DNA of 64,000 nt, taken from Streptomyces sp. NBC_01016. Its GTDB lineage: Bacteria; Actinomycetota; Actinomycetes; Streptomycetales; Streptomycetaceae. The DNA is taken from NCBI RefSeq assembly GCF_026341035.1, contig NZ_JAPEOQ010000001.1, positions 2,170,001-2,234,000 on the forward strand, given 5' to 3'. Positions 9,926 to 19,446 of the stretch are shown here, piece after piece. Position 1 is the first letter of the stretch. Each line of letters begins with the position of its first letter. The translations under genes were made by a program, and so were the position numbers. Under the pieces are notes generated by a model. The model did not search any database. It saw only the letters and a list, made by a program, of their open reading frames with translations, and had not been told where the DNA came from.

Positions 9926-12229
9926 ATGCCCCACGTCCCAAGGCGCCAAGGAGCCGCCGCACGCTCGGCCGCGTTCCTCGTGAGCGGCGCGCTCGCCGTG
10001 ACCGCGCTCGCCGGGTGCGGTTCCGACGACCAGGCGGGCCGCCCCGCCGCAGGCCCCGACGTCGCCTCGGCCGCCCGCACGCAGGTCAAGGACGGCGGCA
10101 CGCTGCGGTGGGCGGTCGACGACGTACCGCAGACCCTCAACACCTTCCAGGCCGACGCGGACGCGGCCACGAGCCGGGTCACCGGGGCCGTGCTGCCCTC
10201 GATGTTCCGGCTCGACGCGGAGGGACGCCCGCAGGCCGACCCGGACTACCTGGAGAAGGCCGAGGTCATCAAGACCGAGCCCAAGCAGGTCGTGCTGTAC
10301 AAGCTGAACCAGCAGGCGGTGTGGAGCGACGGCCGGGAGATCGGCGCCGCGGACTTCGCCGCGCAGTGGCGCGCCCTGTCCGGCAGGAACAGCGCGTACT
10401 GGACCGCCCACAACGCCGGCTACAACCGCATCGAGAACGTCGAGCGCGGCAAGAACGACCTGGAGGTGCGGGTCACGTTCGCCAAGCCGTACGCGGACTG
10501 GCGCTCGCTGTTCTCGCCGCTGTACCCCAAGGACGTCATGGGGACCCCGGACGCCTTCAACGAGGGCGCGCGCAGCAAGCTCAAGGTGACCGCGGGCCCC
10601 TTCGCGCTCGACAAGGTCGACCGGGGCGACAAGCAGGTCACGCTGAAGCGCAACCCCCGCTGGTGGGGCCGCCCCGCCAAGCTCGACAAGCTGGAACTCA
10701 CCGCTGTGCCGCGCGACAAGCGCCCCGCCGCGCTCGCCGCGGGCAGGCTGGATCTCGCCGACGTCGACCCGGAGGCCGCCGAGCGCATCGCGTACGCCGC
10801 CCGCGACAAGGGTGCGTCCGGCCCGCTCGCGCACGGACCCGGCGCAGGCGTCACCTCCGGTGAGGCGCTGCGCTCCTGGGCGCGGGCGCACAACGAGGAC
10901 TGGGAGGTCGCCGAGGCGGAGCTGGAGGCCCGGGCGAAGACCCGCAAGGCCGTGCGGAAGTACGAGAAGGAGCAGTCGGGGCTGAACGGCTTCGTCGTCC
11001 GCAAGTCGCTCGAGCCCGCCTACACGCAGCTCGCCCTGAACGGTTCGAGCGGTCCGCTCGCCGACGAGCGGGTGCGCCAGGCCGTGGCCCGCGCCCTCGA
11101 CCGCGACAAGCTCGCGCAGAGCGTGCTCAAGCCGCTCGGTCTTCCGGCCTCGACCGTCGGCAGCCACCTCGCCCTCTCCGGCCAGGCCGCCTACGCCGAC
11201 AACAGCGACGCGCTCGGCAAGCAGGACGCCGACAAGGCGCAGGCGCTGCTCGCGGAGGCGGGCTGGGTGCGCGGCGGCCCGCTCGAGGAGAAGCAGCAGA
11301 AGCCGAAGACGGCGGGCGGCAAGGCGGAGGGCGCCGCGGCCGAGTCCGACGACGGCACGTACATCATGGGCGAGGACGACCAGAAGGCGGGCGACGACGC
11401 GAAGCCCGGCGACGCCGCGCCCCCGCTGCTCGGCCCCGGTCCGCTCGCCGCCGCGCAGCACTCCGCGCTGCTGCACCAGGCCGACGCCGCGAAGGTGCGC
11501 TCCGCCGAGCGGGAGGGGAAGCACGCGGGCGACGCCAAGCAGGGCGCGGCCCCCGGCGCGTACGCCCCGAAGGGGACCCCCGCCCCGCAGCAGGCCGCCG
11601 CGAAGGATGCCGGCGAGGGCAAGGAGGGCGCCAAGGCCGGCGCCGCCTCGGGGCAGCTCGCCAAGGACGGCAAGCCGCTGACCCTGAACTTCGTGCTGCC
11701 CTCGGGCCCCGACGTCGAGCAGCTGCAGTCCGTCGCCGACCGGATCTCGACGATGCTGCAGAAGATCGGCGTCCGCACGGACATCACGAAGGTCGACGAC
11801 GAGACCTACTTCAAGGACCACATCGCGGCGGGCGATTACGACCTGGCGCTGTACTCGTGGCCCGGCTCCGCCTACCCGGCCACCGACGCCCGCCCGATCT
11901 ACGCCAAGCCGGTCCCGGCCGCCGACGGCGAGCTCACGGTCGAGCAGAACTACACGCGGGTCGGCACCGACCACATCGACCAGCTCTTCGACCAGGCCGT
12001 CGGGGAGCTCGACCAGGACAAGGAGCGCTCGCTCGTCCGACAGGCCGACGAGCGCATCTGGGCCGCTGCAGGATCGATTCCGCTCTACCAGCGGCCCGAG
12101 CTGGTGGCGACGAAGGCGAACCTGGTGAACGCGGGGGCGTTCGGCTTCCAGGAGCCCTCCTACGAGGACATCGGCTTCCTGAAGCCGGGCGCGAAGGCCG
12201 GTGGCTCACCTACGGAGGACGCTGGCTGA
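9926..12229 (+). CDS. Orphan oligopeptide-binding lipoprotein (ABC SBP family 5) with Ala/Lys-rich insertion
   Basis: This 767-aa exported lipoprotein has a lipobox LAGC with Cys31 and an N-terminal RR pair. The SBP family 5 fold is seen from ~55 (GGTLRWAVDDVPQTLNTF) to the end (EQNYTRVGTDHIDQLFDQAV). Family 5 proteins capture peptides or similar ligands for Opp/Dpp permeases, but no permease or ATPase gene adjoins this one. Residues ~453-580 form a low-complexity Ala/Gly/Lys/Asp-rich insertion between the two halves of domain II, which makes the protein far longer than the usual 520-600 residues. ATG 9926 follows GGAGG by 8 nt; a GTG at 9923 is possible. It may feed one of the three Opp permeases downstream. 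Confidence 0.85.
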   Translation: MPHVPRRQGAAARSAAFLVSGALAVTALAGCGSDDQAGRPAAGPDVASAARTQVKDGGTLRWAVDDVPQTLNTFQADADAATSRVTGAVLPSMFRLDAEGRPQADPDYLEKAEVIKTEPKQVVLYKLNQQAVWSDGREIGAADFAAQWRALSGRNSAYWTAHNAGYNRIENVERGKNDLEVRVTFAKPYADWRSLFSPLYPKDVMGTPDAFNEGARSKLKVTAGPFALDKVDRGDKQVTLKRNPRWWGRPAKLDKLELTAVPRDKRPAALAAGRLDLADVDPEAAERIAYAARDKGASGPLAHGPGAGVTSGEALRSWARAHNEDWEVAEAELEARAKTRKAVRKYEKEQSGLNGFVVRKSLEPAYTQLALNGSSGPLADERVRQAVARALDRDKLAQSVLKPLGLPASTVGSHLALSGQAAYADNSDALGKQDADKAQALLAEAGWVRGGPLEEKQQKPKTAGGKAEGAAAESDDGTYIMGEDDQKAGDDAKPGDAAPPLLGPGPLAAAQHSALLHQADAAKVRSAEREGKHAGDAKQGAAPGAYAPKGTPAPQQAAAKDAGEGKEGAKAGAASGQLAKDGKPLTLNFVLPSGPDVEQLQSVADRISTMLQKIGVRTDITKVDDETYFKDHIAAGDYDLALYSWPGSAYPATDARPIYAKPVPAADGELTVEQNYTRVGTDHIDQLFDQAVGELDQDKERSLVRQADERIWAAAGSIPLYQRPELVATKANLVNAGAFGFQEPSYEDIGFLKPGAKAGGSPTEDAG

Positions 12230-12403
12230 CCTGCGGTTCTTCCGTGCGGACCGGCGCTTCGGCGCCGGCCCGCACGGCCCGGCTGAGCCGGTGGCCGTCG
12301 AGCCACGTACCATGGGGTGAGGCCGTGGCGTGTCCAGCCCGGCAGGGCGCGTGTACCAAAGAAGTACGCGCAGCCGACCTTCACTCCGGGAGTACGCCGC
12401 AAT

Positions 12404-14311
12404 ATGGCCACGCGCCACGACATCCGTAACGTCGCCATCGTCGCCCACGTCGACCACGGCAAGACGACCATCGTCGACGCCATGCTCAAGCAGGCCGGCT
12501 CCTTCGCCGCCCACGCTGCCGAGTCCCTCGACGACCGCATGATGGACTCGAACGACCTGGAGCGTGAGAAGGGCATCACGATCCTCGCCAAGAACACGGC
12601 GGTGAAGTATCACCCCAAGGATGGCGGCGAGGTCATCACGATCAACATCATCGACACCCCCGGCCACGCCGACTTCGGTGGTGAGGTCGAGCGCGGTCTG
12701 TCGATGGTGGACGCGGTGGTCCTGCTGGTGGACGCCTCCGAGGGCCCGCTCCCGCAGACCCGATTCGTGCTGCGCAAGGCGCTCCAGCAGCGCCTGCCCG
12801 TCATCCTGTGCATCAACAAGACGGACCGCCCCGACTCGCGCATCGACGAGGTCGTGAACGAGGCCTACGACCTCTTCCTCGACCTGGACGCCGACGAGGA
12901 CCAGATCGAGTTCCCGATCGTCTACGCGTGCGGCCGTGACGGCATCGCGTCGCTGACGAAGCCGGAGGACGGCACGGTCCCGGCCGACTCCACCAACCTG
13001 GAGCCGTTCTTCTCCACGATCCTGGAGCACGTCCCGGCCCCGTCGTACGACGAGGAGGCCCCGCTCCAGGCGCACGTCACCAACCTGGACGCCGACAACT
13101 TCCTCGGTCGTATCGCGCTCCTGCGTGTCGAGCAGGGCGAGCTGCGCAAGGGCCAGACCGTGGCCTGGATGAAGCGCGACGGCACGGTTCAGAACGTCCG
13201 CATCACCGAGCTGATGATGACCGAGGCGCTCACCCGCAAGCCGGCCGAGAAGGCGGGCCCGGGTGACATCTGCGCGGTCGCCGGTATCCCCGACATCATG
13301 ATCGGCGAGACCCTGGCCGACCCGGAGAACCCGATCGCGCTGCCGCTGATCACGGTGGACCAGCCGGCGATCTCCATGACCATCGGTACGAACACCTCGC
13401 CGCTGGTCGGCCGTGGCGGCGGCGGCAAGGGCGCCGACGCCAAGACGAGCGTGAAGGACCGCAAGGTCACCGCCCGTCAGGTCAAGGACCGCCTGGAGCG
13501 CGAGCTGATCGGTAACGTCTCGCTGCGCGTCCTCGACACCGAGCGTCCCGACGCCTGGGAGGTGCAGGGCCGCGGTGAGCTGGCGCTGGCCATCCTCGTC
13601 GAGCAGATGCGCCGTGAGGGCTTCGAGCTGACGATCGGCAAGCCGCAGGTCGTCACCAAGGAGGTCGACGGCAAGACGCACGAGCCCGTCGAGCGCCTCA
13701 CGGTGGACGTCCCCGAGGAGCACATGGGCGCCGTCACGCAGCTCATGGGCATCCGCAAGGGCCGCATGGACAACATGTCGAACCACGGCTCCGGCTGGGT
13801 CCGCATGGAGTTCGTCGTCCCGTCCCGTGGCCTCATCGGCTTCCGTACGGAGTTCCTGACGAACACCCGCGGCACGGGCATCGCCCACTCCATCCACGAG
13901 GGCCACGAGCCGTGGTTCGGCACGCTGACGACCCGTAACAACGGCTCGCTCGTCGCCGACCGCGCCGGTTCGGTGACCCCCTTCGCGATGATGAACCTCC
14001 AGGAGCGCGGTGTGCTGTTCACCGAGCCCGGCACCGAGGTGTACGAGGGCATGATCGTCGGTGAGAACTCGCGCGCCGACGACATGGACGTGAACATCAC
14101 CAAGGAGAAGAAGCTCACCAACATGCGTGCGGCGTCCGCGGACAACACGGAGAACGTGGTCCCGGCCCGCAAGCTCTCCCTGGAGCAGTCTCTGGAGTTC
14201 TGCCGCGACGACGAGTGCGTCGAGGTGACCCCGGAGGCCGTGCGTATCCGCAAGGTCGTCCTGGACCAGAAGGAGCGCGGCCGCAGCGCCTCGCGCGCCA
14301 AGCACAACTGA
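12404..14311 (+). CDS. typA: Ribosome-associated translational GTPase TypA/BipA
   Basis: This 635-aa GTPase binds the ribosome and helps assembly or stress translation. GTP motifs are clear: AHVDHGKTT (G1), [14 protein letters not shown] (G3) and NKTDRPDSR (G4). They are followed by the elongation-factor beta barrel, the EF-G-like domains ([18 protein letters not shown]) and the BipA-specific C-terminal part. The start ATG 12404 gives MATRHDIRN with GGGAG 11 nt upstream. It stands alone with a strong intrinsic terminator 23 bp after its stop. From memory, typA sits next to the bldK locus in other Streptomyces as well. Confidence 0.96.
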   Translation: MATRHDIRNVAIVAHVDHGKTTIVDAMLKQAGSFAAHAAESLDDRMMDSNDLEREKGITILAKNTAVKYHPKDGGEVITINIIDTPGHADFGGEVERGLSMVDAVVLLVDASEGPLPQTRFVLRKALQQRLPVILCINKTDRPDSRIDEVVNEAYDLFLDLDADEDQIEFPIVYACGRDGIASLTKPEDGTVPADSTNLEPFFSTILEHVPAPSYDEEAPLQAHVTNLDADNFLGRIALLRVEQGELRKGQTVAWMKRDGTVQNVRITELMMTEALTRKPAEKAGPGDICAVAGIPDIMIGETLADPENPIALPLITVDQPAISMTIGTNTSPLVGRGGGGKGADAKTSVKDRKVTARQVKDRLERELIGNVSLRVLDTERPDAWEVQGRGELALAILVEQMRREGFELTIGKPQVVTKEVDGKTHEPVERLTVDVPEEHMGAVTQLMGIRKGRMDNMSNHGSGWVRMEFVVPSRGLIGFRTEFLTNTRGTGIAHSIHEGHEPWFGTLTTRNNGSLVADRAGSVTPFAMMNLQERGVLFTEPGTEVYEGMIVGENSRADDMDVNITKEKKLTNMRAASADNTENVVPARKLSLEQSLEFCRDDECVEVTPEAVRIRKVVLDQKERGRSASRAKHN

Positions 14312-14334
14312 TTCACCGCTGCCTGAGGGCAGTT

Positions 14335-14372
14335 GGGCCCGGCATCCCCTCGGGGGGTGCCGGGCCCTTTTT
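14335..14372 (+). terminator. typA intrinsic terminator
   Basis: GGGCCCGGCATCCCC pairs with the matching GGGGTGCCGGGCCC arm and is followed directly by TTTTT. It is the clearest rho-independent terminator in the window. Confidence 0.92.
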
Positions 14373-14762
14373 GTGTTGCGAAAGGCACTCTGCGTTACAG
14401 CAGGTGGGAGCGCCGATCGCAACTCCATTTCCATGCCCCGGCGTTCGATAGTCGGAGCGACATGACCGTTAGGTATGTAACGCGTCCGTTTCGCGGCCAT
14501 CTATCTCGGATCGATTTGTCCAGATTTTGGAAGATGTACACACCAGATGTGATCGAACCGAGACCCGAAGAGTGTGGTCGGCAGGTAGCCCATGGCTAAT
14601 AGTTATCCGCGTAGAGCTCGGGTCAATGGGTCACGCGCAGTGGGAAGCGCCGACTCACGAGCACACTGGGGCACTTGAGACGTCTAGCCGTCAGGGGTGG
14701 CGGCAGCGGCCAAGGTATGCCCGCTTCTGCAGTGAACAAGTGGACTCATGAGGAGGAACCCC
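14373..14762 (+). promoter_or_regulatory. Long leader/promoter region of first Opp operon
   Basis: 390 bp without a gene. It is noticeably richer in A/T (around 14455-14560) than anything nearby, suggesting a promoter and regulatory binding sites, but I could not pick a convincing -35/-10 pair. It ends with AGGAGGA 5 nt before the binding-protein start. Confidence 0.4.
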
Positions 14763-16394
14763 ATGCGTGGTGCCAAGAGCGCCAAGTGGGTTGCGGCGGC
14801 CGCAGTCATAGCCCTCGGTGCGACGGCCTGTGGCGGTGGCAGCGGCAGCGGCGACGACAACGCCAATCGGAAGATCGACCCGAACGGCATCGTCACCTAC
14901 GCCAACGGTGAGCCGCAGAACCCGCTGCAGCCGGCCAACACGATGGAGGCCTACGGCTCCGTCACGATCGAGGCGGTCTTCGCCGGCCTTGTCGACTACA
15001 ACGACAAGGGCGAGGTCACCATGACCAACGCCAAGTCGGTCACGCCCGACAAGGACAACAAGGTCTGGACGGTCAAGCTCAAGCCGGGCTGGAAGTTCCA
15101 CAACGGCGAGACGGTCACCTCCAAGTCCTTCGTGGACGCCTGGAACTGGGCCGCCAACGTCAAGAACAACCAGGTCAACTCCTCCTGGTTCGCGGACATC
15201 GAGGGTTACGCCGATGTCCACCCCGAAAAGGGCAAGGCCAAGAAGGACACCATGTCCGGCCTGAAGGTCGTGGACGACAACACGTTCACGATCACGCTGA
15301 ACACGGGCATCCCGTACTTCCACTACAAGCTGGCCTACCCGGTCTTCTCCCCGCTGCCCAGCGGGTTCTTCAAGGACCCGAAGGGCTACGGCGAGAAGCC
15401 GGTCGGCAACGGCGCCTACAAGTTCAAGTCGTGGGAGCACAAGAAGTCGATCCAGCTCACGCGGAACGACGACTACAAGGGCCCGGACAAGGCCAAGAAC
15501 GGCGGCCTGAACCTCAAGGCGTACACGTCGGACACGGCCGCGTACAACGACATGGTGTCGAACAACGTCGACTCCATGCCGATCATCCCGAACTCCGAGC
15601 TCGCCAACTACAAGCAGGACCTCGGCGACCGCGCGATCGTTCAGGACTACTCGGCGATCAACACGATCAACCCCGCCTTCTACACGAAGCAGTGGAAGAA
15701 CATCGACGTCAAGGTCCTCCAGGGCCTGTCGATGGCGATCGACCGCGACACCATCAACAAGACGGTCTTCTACAACACCCGTGAGTCGGCGACCGGTTGG
15801 GTCGCCAAGGGTGTGCTGGGCTACCAGAAGGACGCCTGCGGCGAGTACTGCAAGTACAACCCGAGCAAGGCGAAGGAGCTCATCAAGGAAGGCGGCGGCG
15901 TTCCTGGCAACAAGATCTCGATCCAGTACAACGCCGACCAGCCGCACAAGGACTGGGTCGTCGCGGTCTGCAACTCCATCAAGAAGGCGGTCGGTGTCGC
16001 GTGCGAAGGCGACGCCAAGACGGACTTCCAGGCCGACACGCAGGTGCGTGACGCCAAGAAGGTCAAGTCCATCTACCGTTCGGGCTGGGTGCTCGACTAC
16101 CCGTTCAACGGCAACTTCCTCCGTGACCTCTACGGCACCGGTGTCGCCGGCAACAAGGCCGACTTCTCGGACAAGAACTTCGACGCCCTCGTGAAGAAGG
16201 CCGACGCCGCCGCGACCGTCGACGAGTCCGCGAAGCTGTACCAGAAAGCCGAGAAGGAGCTGCAGAACAGCTTCCCGGGTATCCCGCTCTGGTACAACCG
16301 CACGGTTTCCGGGCACTCCACGAACGTCAAGAACATGACGTTCGGTCAGGACGGCGACCCGAACTTCAACGACGTCGAGGTCTACAAGAAGTAA
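14763..16394 (+). CDS. Oligopeptide ABC transporter substrate-binding lipoprotein (operon 1)
   Basis: This 543-aa exported lipoprotein has a signal peptide ending ATAC with Cys23, then a Gly/Ser linker and an SBP family 5 fold (NGEPQNPLQPANT near residue 45; IPLWYNRT near the end). It binds peptide outside the membrane for the permease encoded by the next four genes. It is clearly paralogous to the binding protein at 31688 (shared QNPL-PANT, SFVDAWN and RSGW..DYP motifs) and less similar to the one at 27776. ATG 14763 follows AGGAGGA; an in-frame ATG at 14748 lies upstream of that site. A large hairpin separates it from the permease genes, probably raising its expression relative to them. Confidence 0.92.
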   Translation: MRGAKSAKWVAAAAVIALGATACGGGSGSGDDNANRKIDPNGIVTYANGEPQNPLQPANTMEAYGSVTIEAVFAGLVDYNDKGEVTMTNAKSVTPDKDNKVWTVKLKPGWKFHNGETVTSKSFVDAWNWAANVKNNQVNSSWFADIEGYADVHPEKGKAKKDTMSGLKVVDDNTFTITLNTGIPYFHYKLAYPVFSPLPSGFFKDPKGYGEKPVGNGAYKFKSWEHKKSIQLTRNDDYKGPDKAKNGGLNLKAYTSDTAAYNDMVSNNVDSMPIIPNSELANYKQDLGDRAIVQDYSAINTINPAFYTKQWKNIDVKVLQGLSMAIDRDTINKTVFYNTRESATGWVAKGVLGYQKDACGEYCKYNPSKAKELIKEGGGVPGNKISIQYNADQPHKDWVVAVCNSIKKAVGVACEGDAKTDFQADTQVRDAKKVKSIYRSGWVLDYPFNGNFLRDLYGTGVAGNKADFSDKNFDALVKKADAAATVDESAKLYQKAEKELQNSFPGIPLWYNRTVSGHSTNVKNMTFGQDGDPNFNDVEVYKK

Positions 16395-16401
16395 TCCAGC
16401 G

Positions 16402-16458
16402 GGAGCAGTTGACCCGTGGCGTGGGCCGGCGATCCCGGCCCGCGCCACGGGCTGCTCC
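16402..16458 (+). other. Intra-operon hairpin after binding-protein gene
   Basis: A long stem lies between the binding-protein stop and the permease: GGAGCAG (16402-16408) pairs with CTGCTCC (16452-16458), and inside it CCCGTGGCGTGGGCCGG pairs with CGGCCCGCGCCACGGG with one mismatch. No T-tract follows, so it is more likely an RNA-stabilising or partial-termination structure than a full terminator. Confidence 0.75.
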
Positions 16459-16477
16459 GCTATGGACGGAGGCACCC

Positions 16478-17407
16478 ATGGGGCGCTATGTCGCGAGGCG
16501 ACTGCTCCAGATGATCCCGGTCTTTCTCGGGACAACCATTCTGATCTTCCTGATGGTCAACGTGCTGCCGGGTGACCCGGTGGCCGCGCTGTGGGGGGAC
16601 AAGCCGCCGGACCCGGCGCAGATGGCCAAGATCAAGCACGATCTCGGCCTCGACCTTCCGCTGTGGCAGCAGTATCTGCACTATCTCGGCAATCTGGCGC
16701 ACGGCGAGTTCGGCGTGACGATCGCGGGCAGCCGACCCGTCATCGACGAGATGGCGGCCGCCTTCCCGGTCACCATCCGGCTCGCGCTGATGGCGTTCAC
16801 CTTCGAGATGGTCGTCGGCATCTGCCTCGGCGTCATCGCGGGGATCCGCCGCGGCAAGCTGATCGACACCGGCGTCACCATCTTCACGCTCCTGGTGATC
16901 TCCGTGCCCGTCTTCGTGCTCGGCCTGCTGGGCCAGCAGATCATCGGTACGCAGCTGGGCTGGGTCACACCCAACGTCCAGGACTCCATGAACGTGGGGC
17001 AGTTGCTGCTGCCGGCCATCGTGCTCGGCTCGCTCTCCCTCGCATACGTCGCGCGGCTCACCCGCACGTCGATCGCAGAGAACGCGCGCGCCGACTACAT
17101 CCGCACGGCCGTGGCCAAGGGGCTTCCGCAGACCCGCGTGGTCCGCATGCACCTGCTGCGCAACTCCCTTATCCCGGTGGTCACTTACCTGGGCACCGAC
17201 ATCGGCGCGCTGATGGCCGGCGCCGTCGTGACCGAGGGCATCTTCAACGTCCAGGGCGTGGGCAACCTCCTCTACGAGGCGCTCGCCCGCCGCGAGGGCG
17301 CCGTCATCGTCGGCATCGTGACGGTCTTCGTCCTGATCTACCTCGTCGCGAACCTGGTCGTCGACCTGCTCTACGCGGTGCTGGACCCGAGGATTCGTTA
17401 TGCCTGA
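16478..17407 (+). CDS. Oligopeptide ABC transporter permease, OppB/DppB type (operon 1)
   Basis: This 309-aa inner-membrane permease has six predicted helices. It begins with the family signature GRYVARRLLQMIPVFLGTT and has the cytoplasmic EAA loop RADYIRTAVAKGLPQTRV that docks the ATPase. It pairs with the next gene product to form the channel. ATG 16478 follows GGAGG by 6 nt and replaces a longer upstream frame starting at 16409. The gene overlaps the next by 8 bp (ATGCCTGA), and the same junction occurs in operon 3, showing the two operons share an origin. Confidence 0.93.
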   Translation: MGRYVARRLLQMIPVFLGTTILIFLMVNVLPGDPVAALWGDKPPDPAQMAKIKHDLGLDLPLWQQYLHYLGNLAHGEFGVTIAGSRPVIDEMAAAFPVTIRLALMAFTFEMVVGICLGVIAGIRRGKLIDTGVTIFTLLVISVPVFVLGLLGQQIIGTQLGWVTPNVQDSMNVGQLLLPAIVLGSLSLAYVARLTRTSIAENARADYIRTAVAKGLPQTRVVRMHLLRNSLIPVVTYLGTDIGALMAGAVVTEGIFNVQGVGNLLYEALARREGAVIVGIVTVFVLIYLVANLVVDLLYAVLDPRIRYA

Positions 17408-18371
17408 GAACACCGTGAAGATGAAGAAGAACGACGCCGCCACGGCCGCCGAGGAGCCCACGGCCACCGTGGGCCCGACGGTCGCCGAGGCCGGACCCGC
17501 ACCGGAGAAGCCGCGTTCGCTCGGCGCCGATGCCTGGGCGGACCTCATCCGTCGTCCGCTGTTCCTCATATCCGCCGTGCTGATCGTGTTCCTGCTGGTG
17601 ATGGCGGCCTTCCCGTCCCTCTTCAGCGACACGGACCCGACGGCCGGCGACCTGAGCAATCACTTCCTGGACAAGCCGAAGCTCGGCAGCCTCTTCCAGC
17701 CCGACTGGTTCGGCTACGACGCCCAGGGCCGCTCGATCTACTCGCGTGTCGTCTACGGCGCACGGGTGTCGATCATGGTCGGCGTCGGCGTGACCCTGCT
17801 CACCACCGTCTTCGGTGGCCTGCTCGGCATGCTCGCCGGCTACTTCGGCGGCTTCTGGGACACGACCCTCTCCCGGATCACCGACGTGTTCTTCGGTATC
17901 CCGTTCATCCTCGGCGCGATGGTGGTGCTCAACGCCTTCGCCGACCGCACCGTGTGGACCGTGATCGGCGCCCTCGCCTTCCTCGGCTGGACGACCATCG
18001 CGCGCGTCATGCGTGGCGCGGTGATCACGGCCAAGCACGCGGACTACGTGGTGGCGGCGAAGGCCCTCGGTGCGGGCACCGGCCGGATCCTGCGCAAGCA
18101 CGTCCTGCCGAACGCCATCGCACCGGTGATCGTCGTCGCGACCATCCAGCTCGGTGTCGTCATCGTCGCCGAGTCCACCCTCTCGTACCTCGGACTCGGT
18201 CTCGGGACCAACGACGTATCGTGGGGCGCGGACATCTCCGACGCGGTCAAGTCCATCCGGAACGCGCCGCACATCCTGTTCTTCCCGGCAGGCATGCTCA
18301 GCCTCACGGTGCTGGCGTTCATCATGCTCGGCGACGCTGTGCGCGAAGCCCTCGACCCCAAGCTGCGCTGA
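17400..18371 (+). CDS. Oligopeptide ABC transporter permease, OppC/DppC type (operon 1)
   Basis: This 323-aa second permease subunit has a ~45-residue cytoplasmic Ala/Glu/Lys-rich extension before the first helix (LFLISAVLIVFLLVMAAF). The typical FGYDAQGRSIYSRVVYGARVS periplasmic segment and an EAA loop (HADYVVAAKALGAGTGRI) follow. It closes with the family's GDAVREALDPKLR ending. The ATG overlaps the first permease gene by 8 bp, so translation is coupled. It forms the heterodimeric channel with the 16478 product. Confidence 0.93.
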   Translation: MPENTVKMKKNDAATAAEEPTATVGPTVAEAGPAPEKPRSLGADAWADLIRRPLFLISAVLIVFLLVMAAFPSLFSDTDPTAGDLSNHFLDKPKLGSLFQPDWFGYDAQGRSIYSRVVYGARVSIMVGVGVTLLTTVFGGLLGMLAGYFGGFWDTTLSRITDVFFGIPFILGAMVVLNAFADRTVWTVIGALAFLGWTTIARVMRGAVITAKHADYVVAAKALGAGTGRILRKHVLPNAIAPVIVVATIQLGVVIVAESTLSYLGLGLGTNDVSWGADISDAVKSIRNAPHILFFPAGMLSLTVLAFIMLGDAVREALDPKLR

Positions 18372-18387
18372 GGGAGGCGTACTCGTC

Positions 18388-19446
18388 ATGACTCTTCTCG
18401 ACAAGACGGACTCGGTACCGTCTCCGCGCGGTGCGGGGGACGACGGCACGCCGCTGCTCGAAGTCCGCGACCTGCACGTGGAGTTCCACACCCGCGACGG
18501 TGTGGCCAAGGCGGTCAACGGCGTCAACTACACCGTGGACGCGGGCGAGACGCTCGCCGTGCTCGGCGAGTCCGGCTCCGGCAAGTCCGTCACCGCGCAG
18601 GCCATCATGGGCATCCTCGACATGCCGCCCGGCAAGATCTCCAAGGGCGAGATCCTCTTCCGGGGCCAGGACATGCTCAAGATGTCCGGCGAGGAGCGCC
18701 GCAAGATGCGCGGCGCCAAGATGGCCATGATCTTCCAGGACGCGCTCTCCTCGCTGAACCCGGTGCTCTCCGTCGGCTACCAGCTCGGCGAGATGTTCCG
18801 GGTCCACCAGGGCATGTCCAAGAAGCAGGCCAAGGCCAAGGCCATCGAGCTGATGGACCGGGTGCGCATCCCGGCCGCGGCGGCCCGGGTCGGGGACTAC
18901 CCGCACCAGTTCTCCGGCGGTATGCGCCAGCGCATCATGATCGCGATGGCGCTCGCCCTGGAGCCGGACCTGATCATCGCGGACGAGCCCACCACGGCGC
19001 TCGACGTGACGGTCCAGGCCCAGGTCATGGACCTCCTCGCGGAGCTGCAGCGCGAGTTCAACATGGGGCTCATCCTCATCACGCACGACCTCGGGGTGGT
19101 CGCCGACGTCGCCGACAAGATCGCGGTGATGTACGCGGGCCGGATCGTGGAGACGGCGCCGGTGCGCGAGCTCTACAAGCGGCCCGCGCACCCGTACACC
19201 AAGGGCCTCCTCGAGTCGATCCCGCGCCTGGACCAGAAGGGCCAGGAGCTGTACGCGATCAAGGGCCTGCCGCCCAACCTCACGCGTATCCCGCCGGGTT
19301 GTGCCTTCAACCCGCGCTGCGCCCAGGCGCAGGACGTGTGCCGTACCGACGTTCCGGCGCTGCTTCAGGTGACCGAGCAGGACGGCGGCGAGATCGCGGG
19401 GCGCGGCAGCGCGTGCCACTTCTGGAAGGAGACGATCCATGGCTGA
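18388..19446 (+). CDS. Oligopeptide ABC transporter ATPase, OppD/DppD type (operon 1)
   Basis: This 352-aa ATPase has Walker A GESGSGKSVT, signature FSGGMRQRIMIAMA, Walker B LIIADEPTTALD, and the C-terminal oligopeptide-ATPase Cys motif (PPGCAFNPRCAQAQDVC), which in some family members binds an Fe-S cluster. It powers uptake with the next gene product. ATG 18388 follows GAGGGAGG; longer upstream frames are shadows of the permease gene. It overlaps the next gene by 8 bp. It is strongly similar along its whole length to the product at 35186. Confidence 0.94.
   Translation: MTLLDKTDSVPSPRGAGDDGTPLLEVRDLHVEFHTRDGVAKAVNGVNYTVDAGETLAVLGESGSGKSVTAQAIMGILDMPPGKISKGEILFRGQDMLKMSGEERRKMRGAKMAMIFQDALSSLNPVLSVGYQLGEMFRVHQGMSKKQAKAKAIELMDRVRIPAAAARVGDYPHQFSGGMRQRIMIAMALALEPDLIIADEPTTALDVTVQAQVMDLLAELQREFNMGLILITHDLGVVADVADKIAVMYAGRIVETAPVRELYKRPAHPYTKGLLESIPRLDQKGQELYAIKGLPPNLTRIPPGCAFNPRCAQAQDVCRTDVPALLQVTEQDGGEIAGRGSACHFWKETIHG

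Noticed and set aside
12206..14500. 764-codon open frame antisense to typA
   Set aside because: typA is certain by motif; the reverse frame has antisense composition and no ribosome site or conserved motif.
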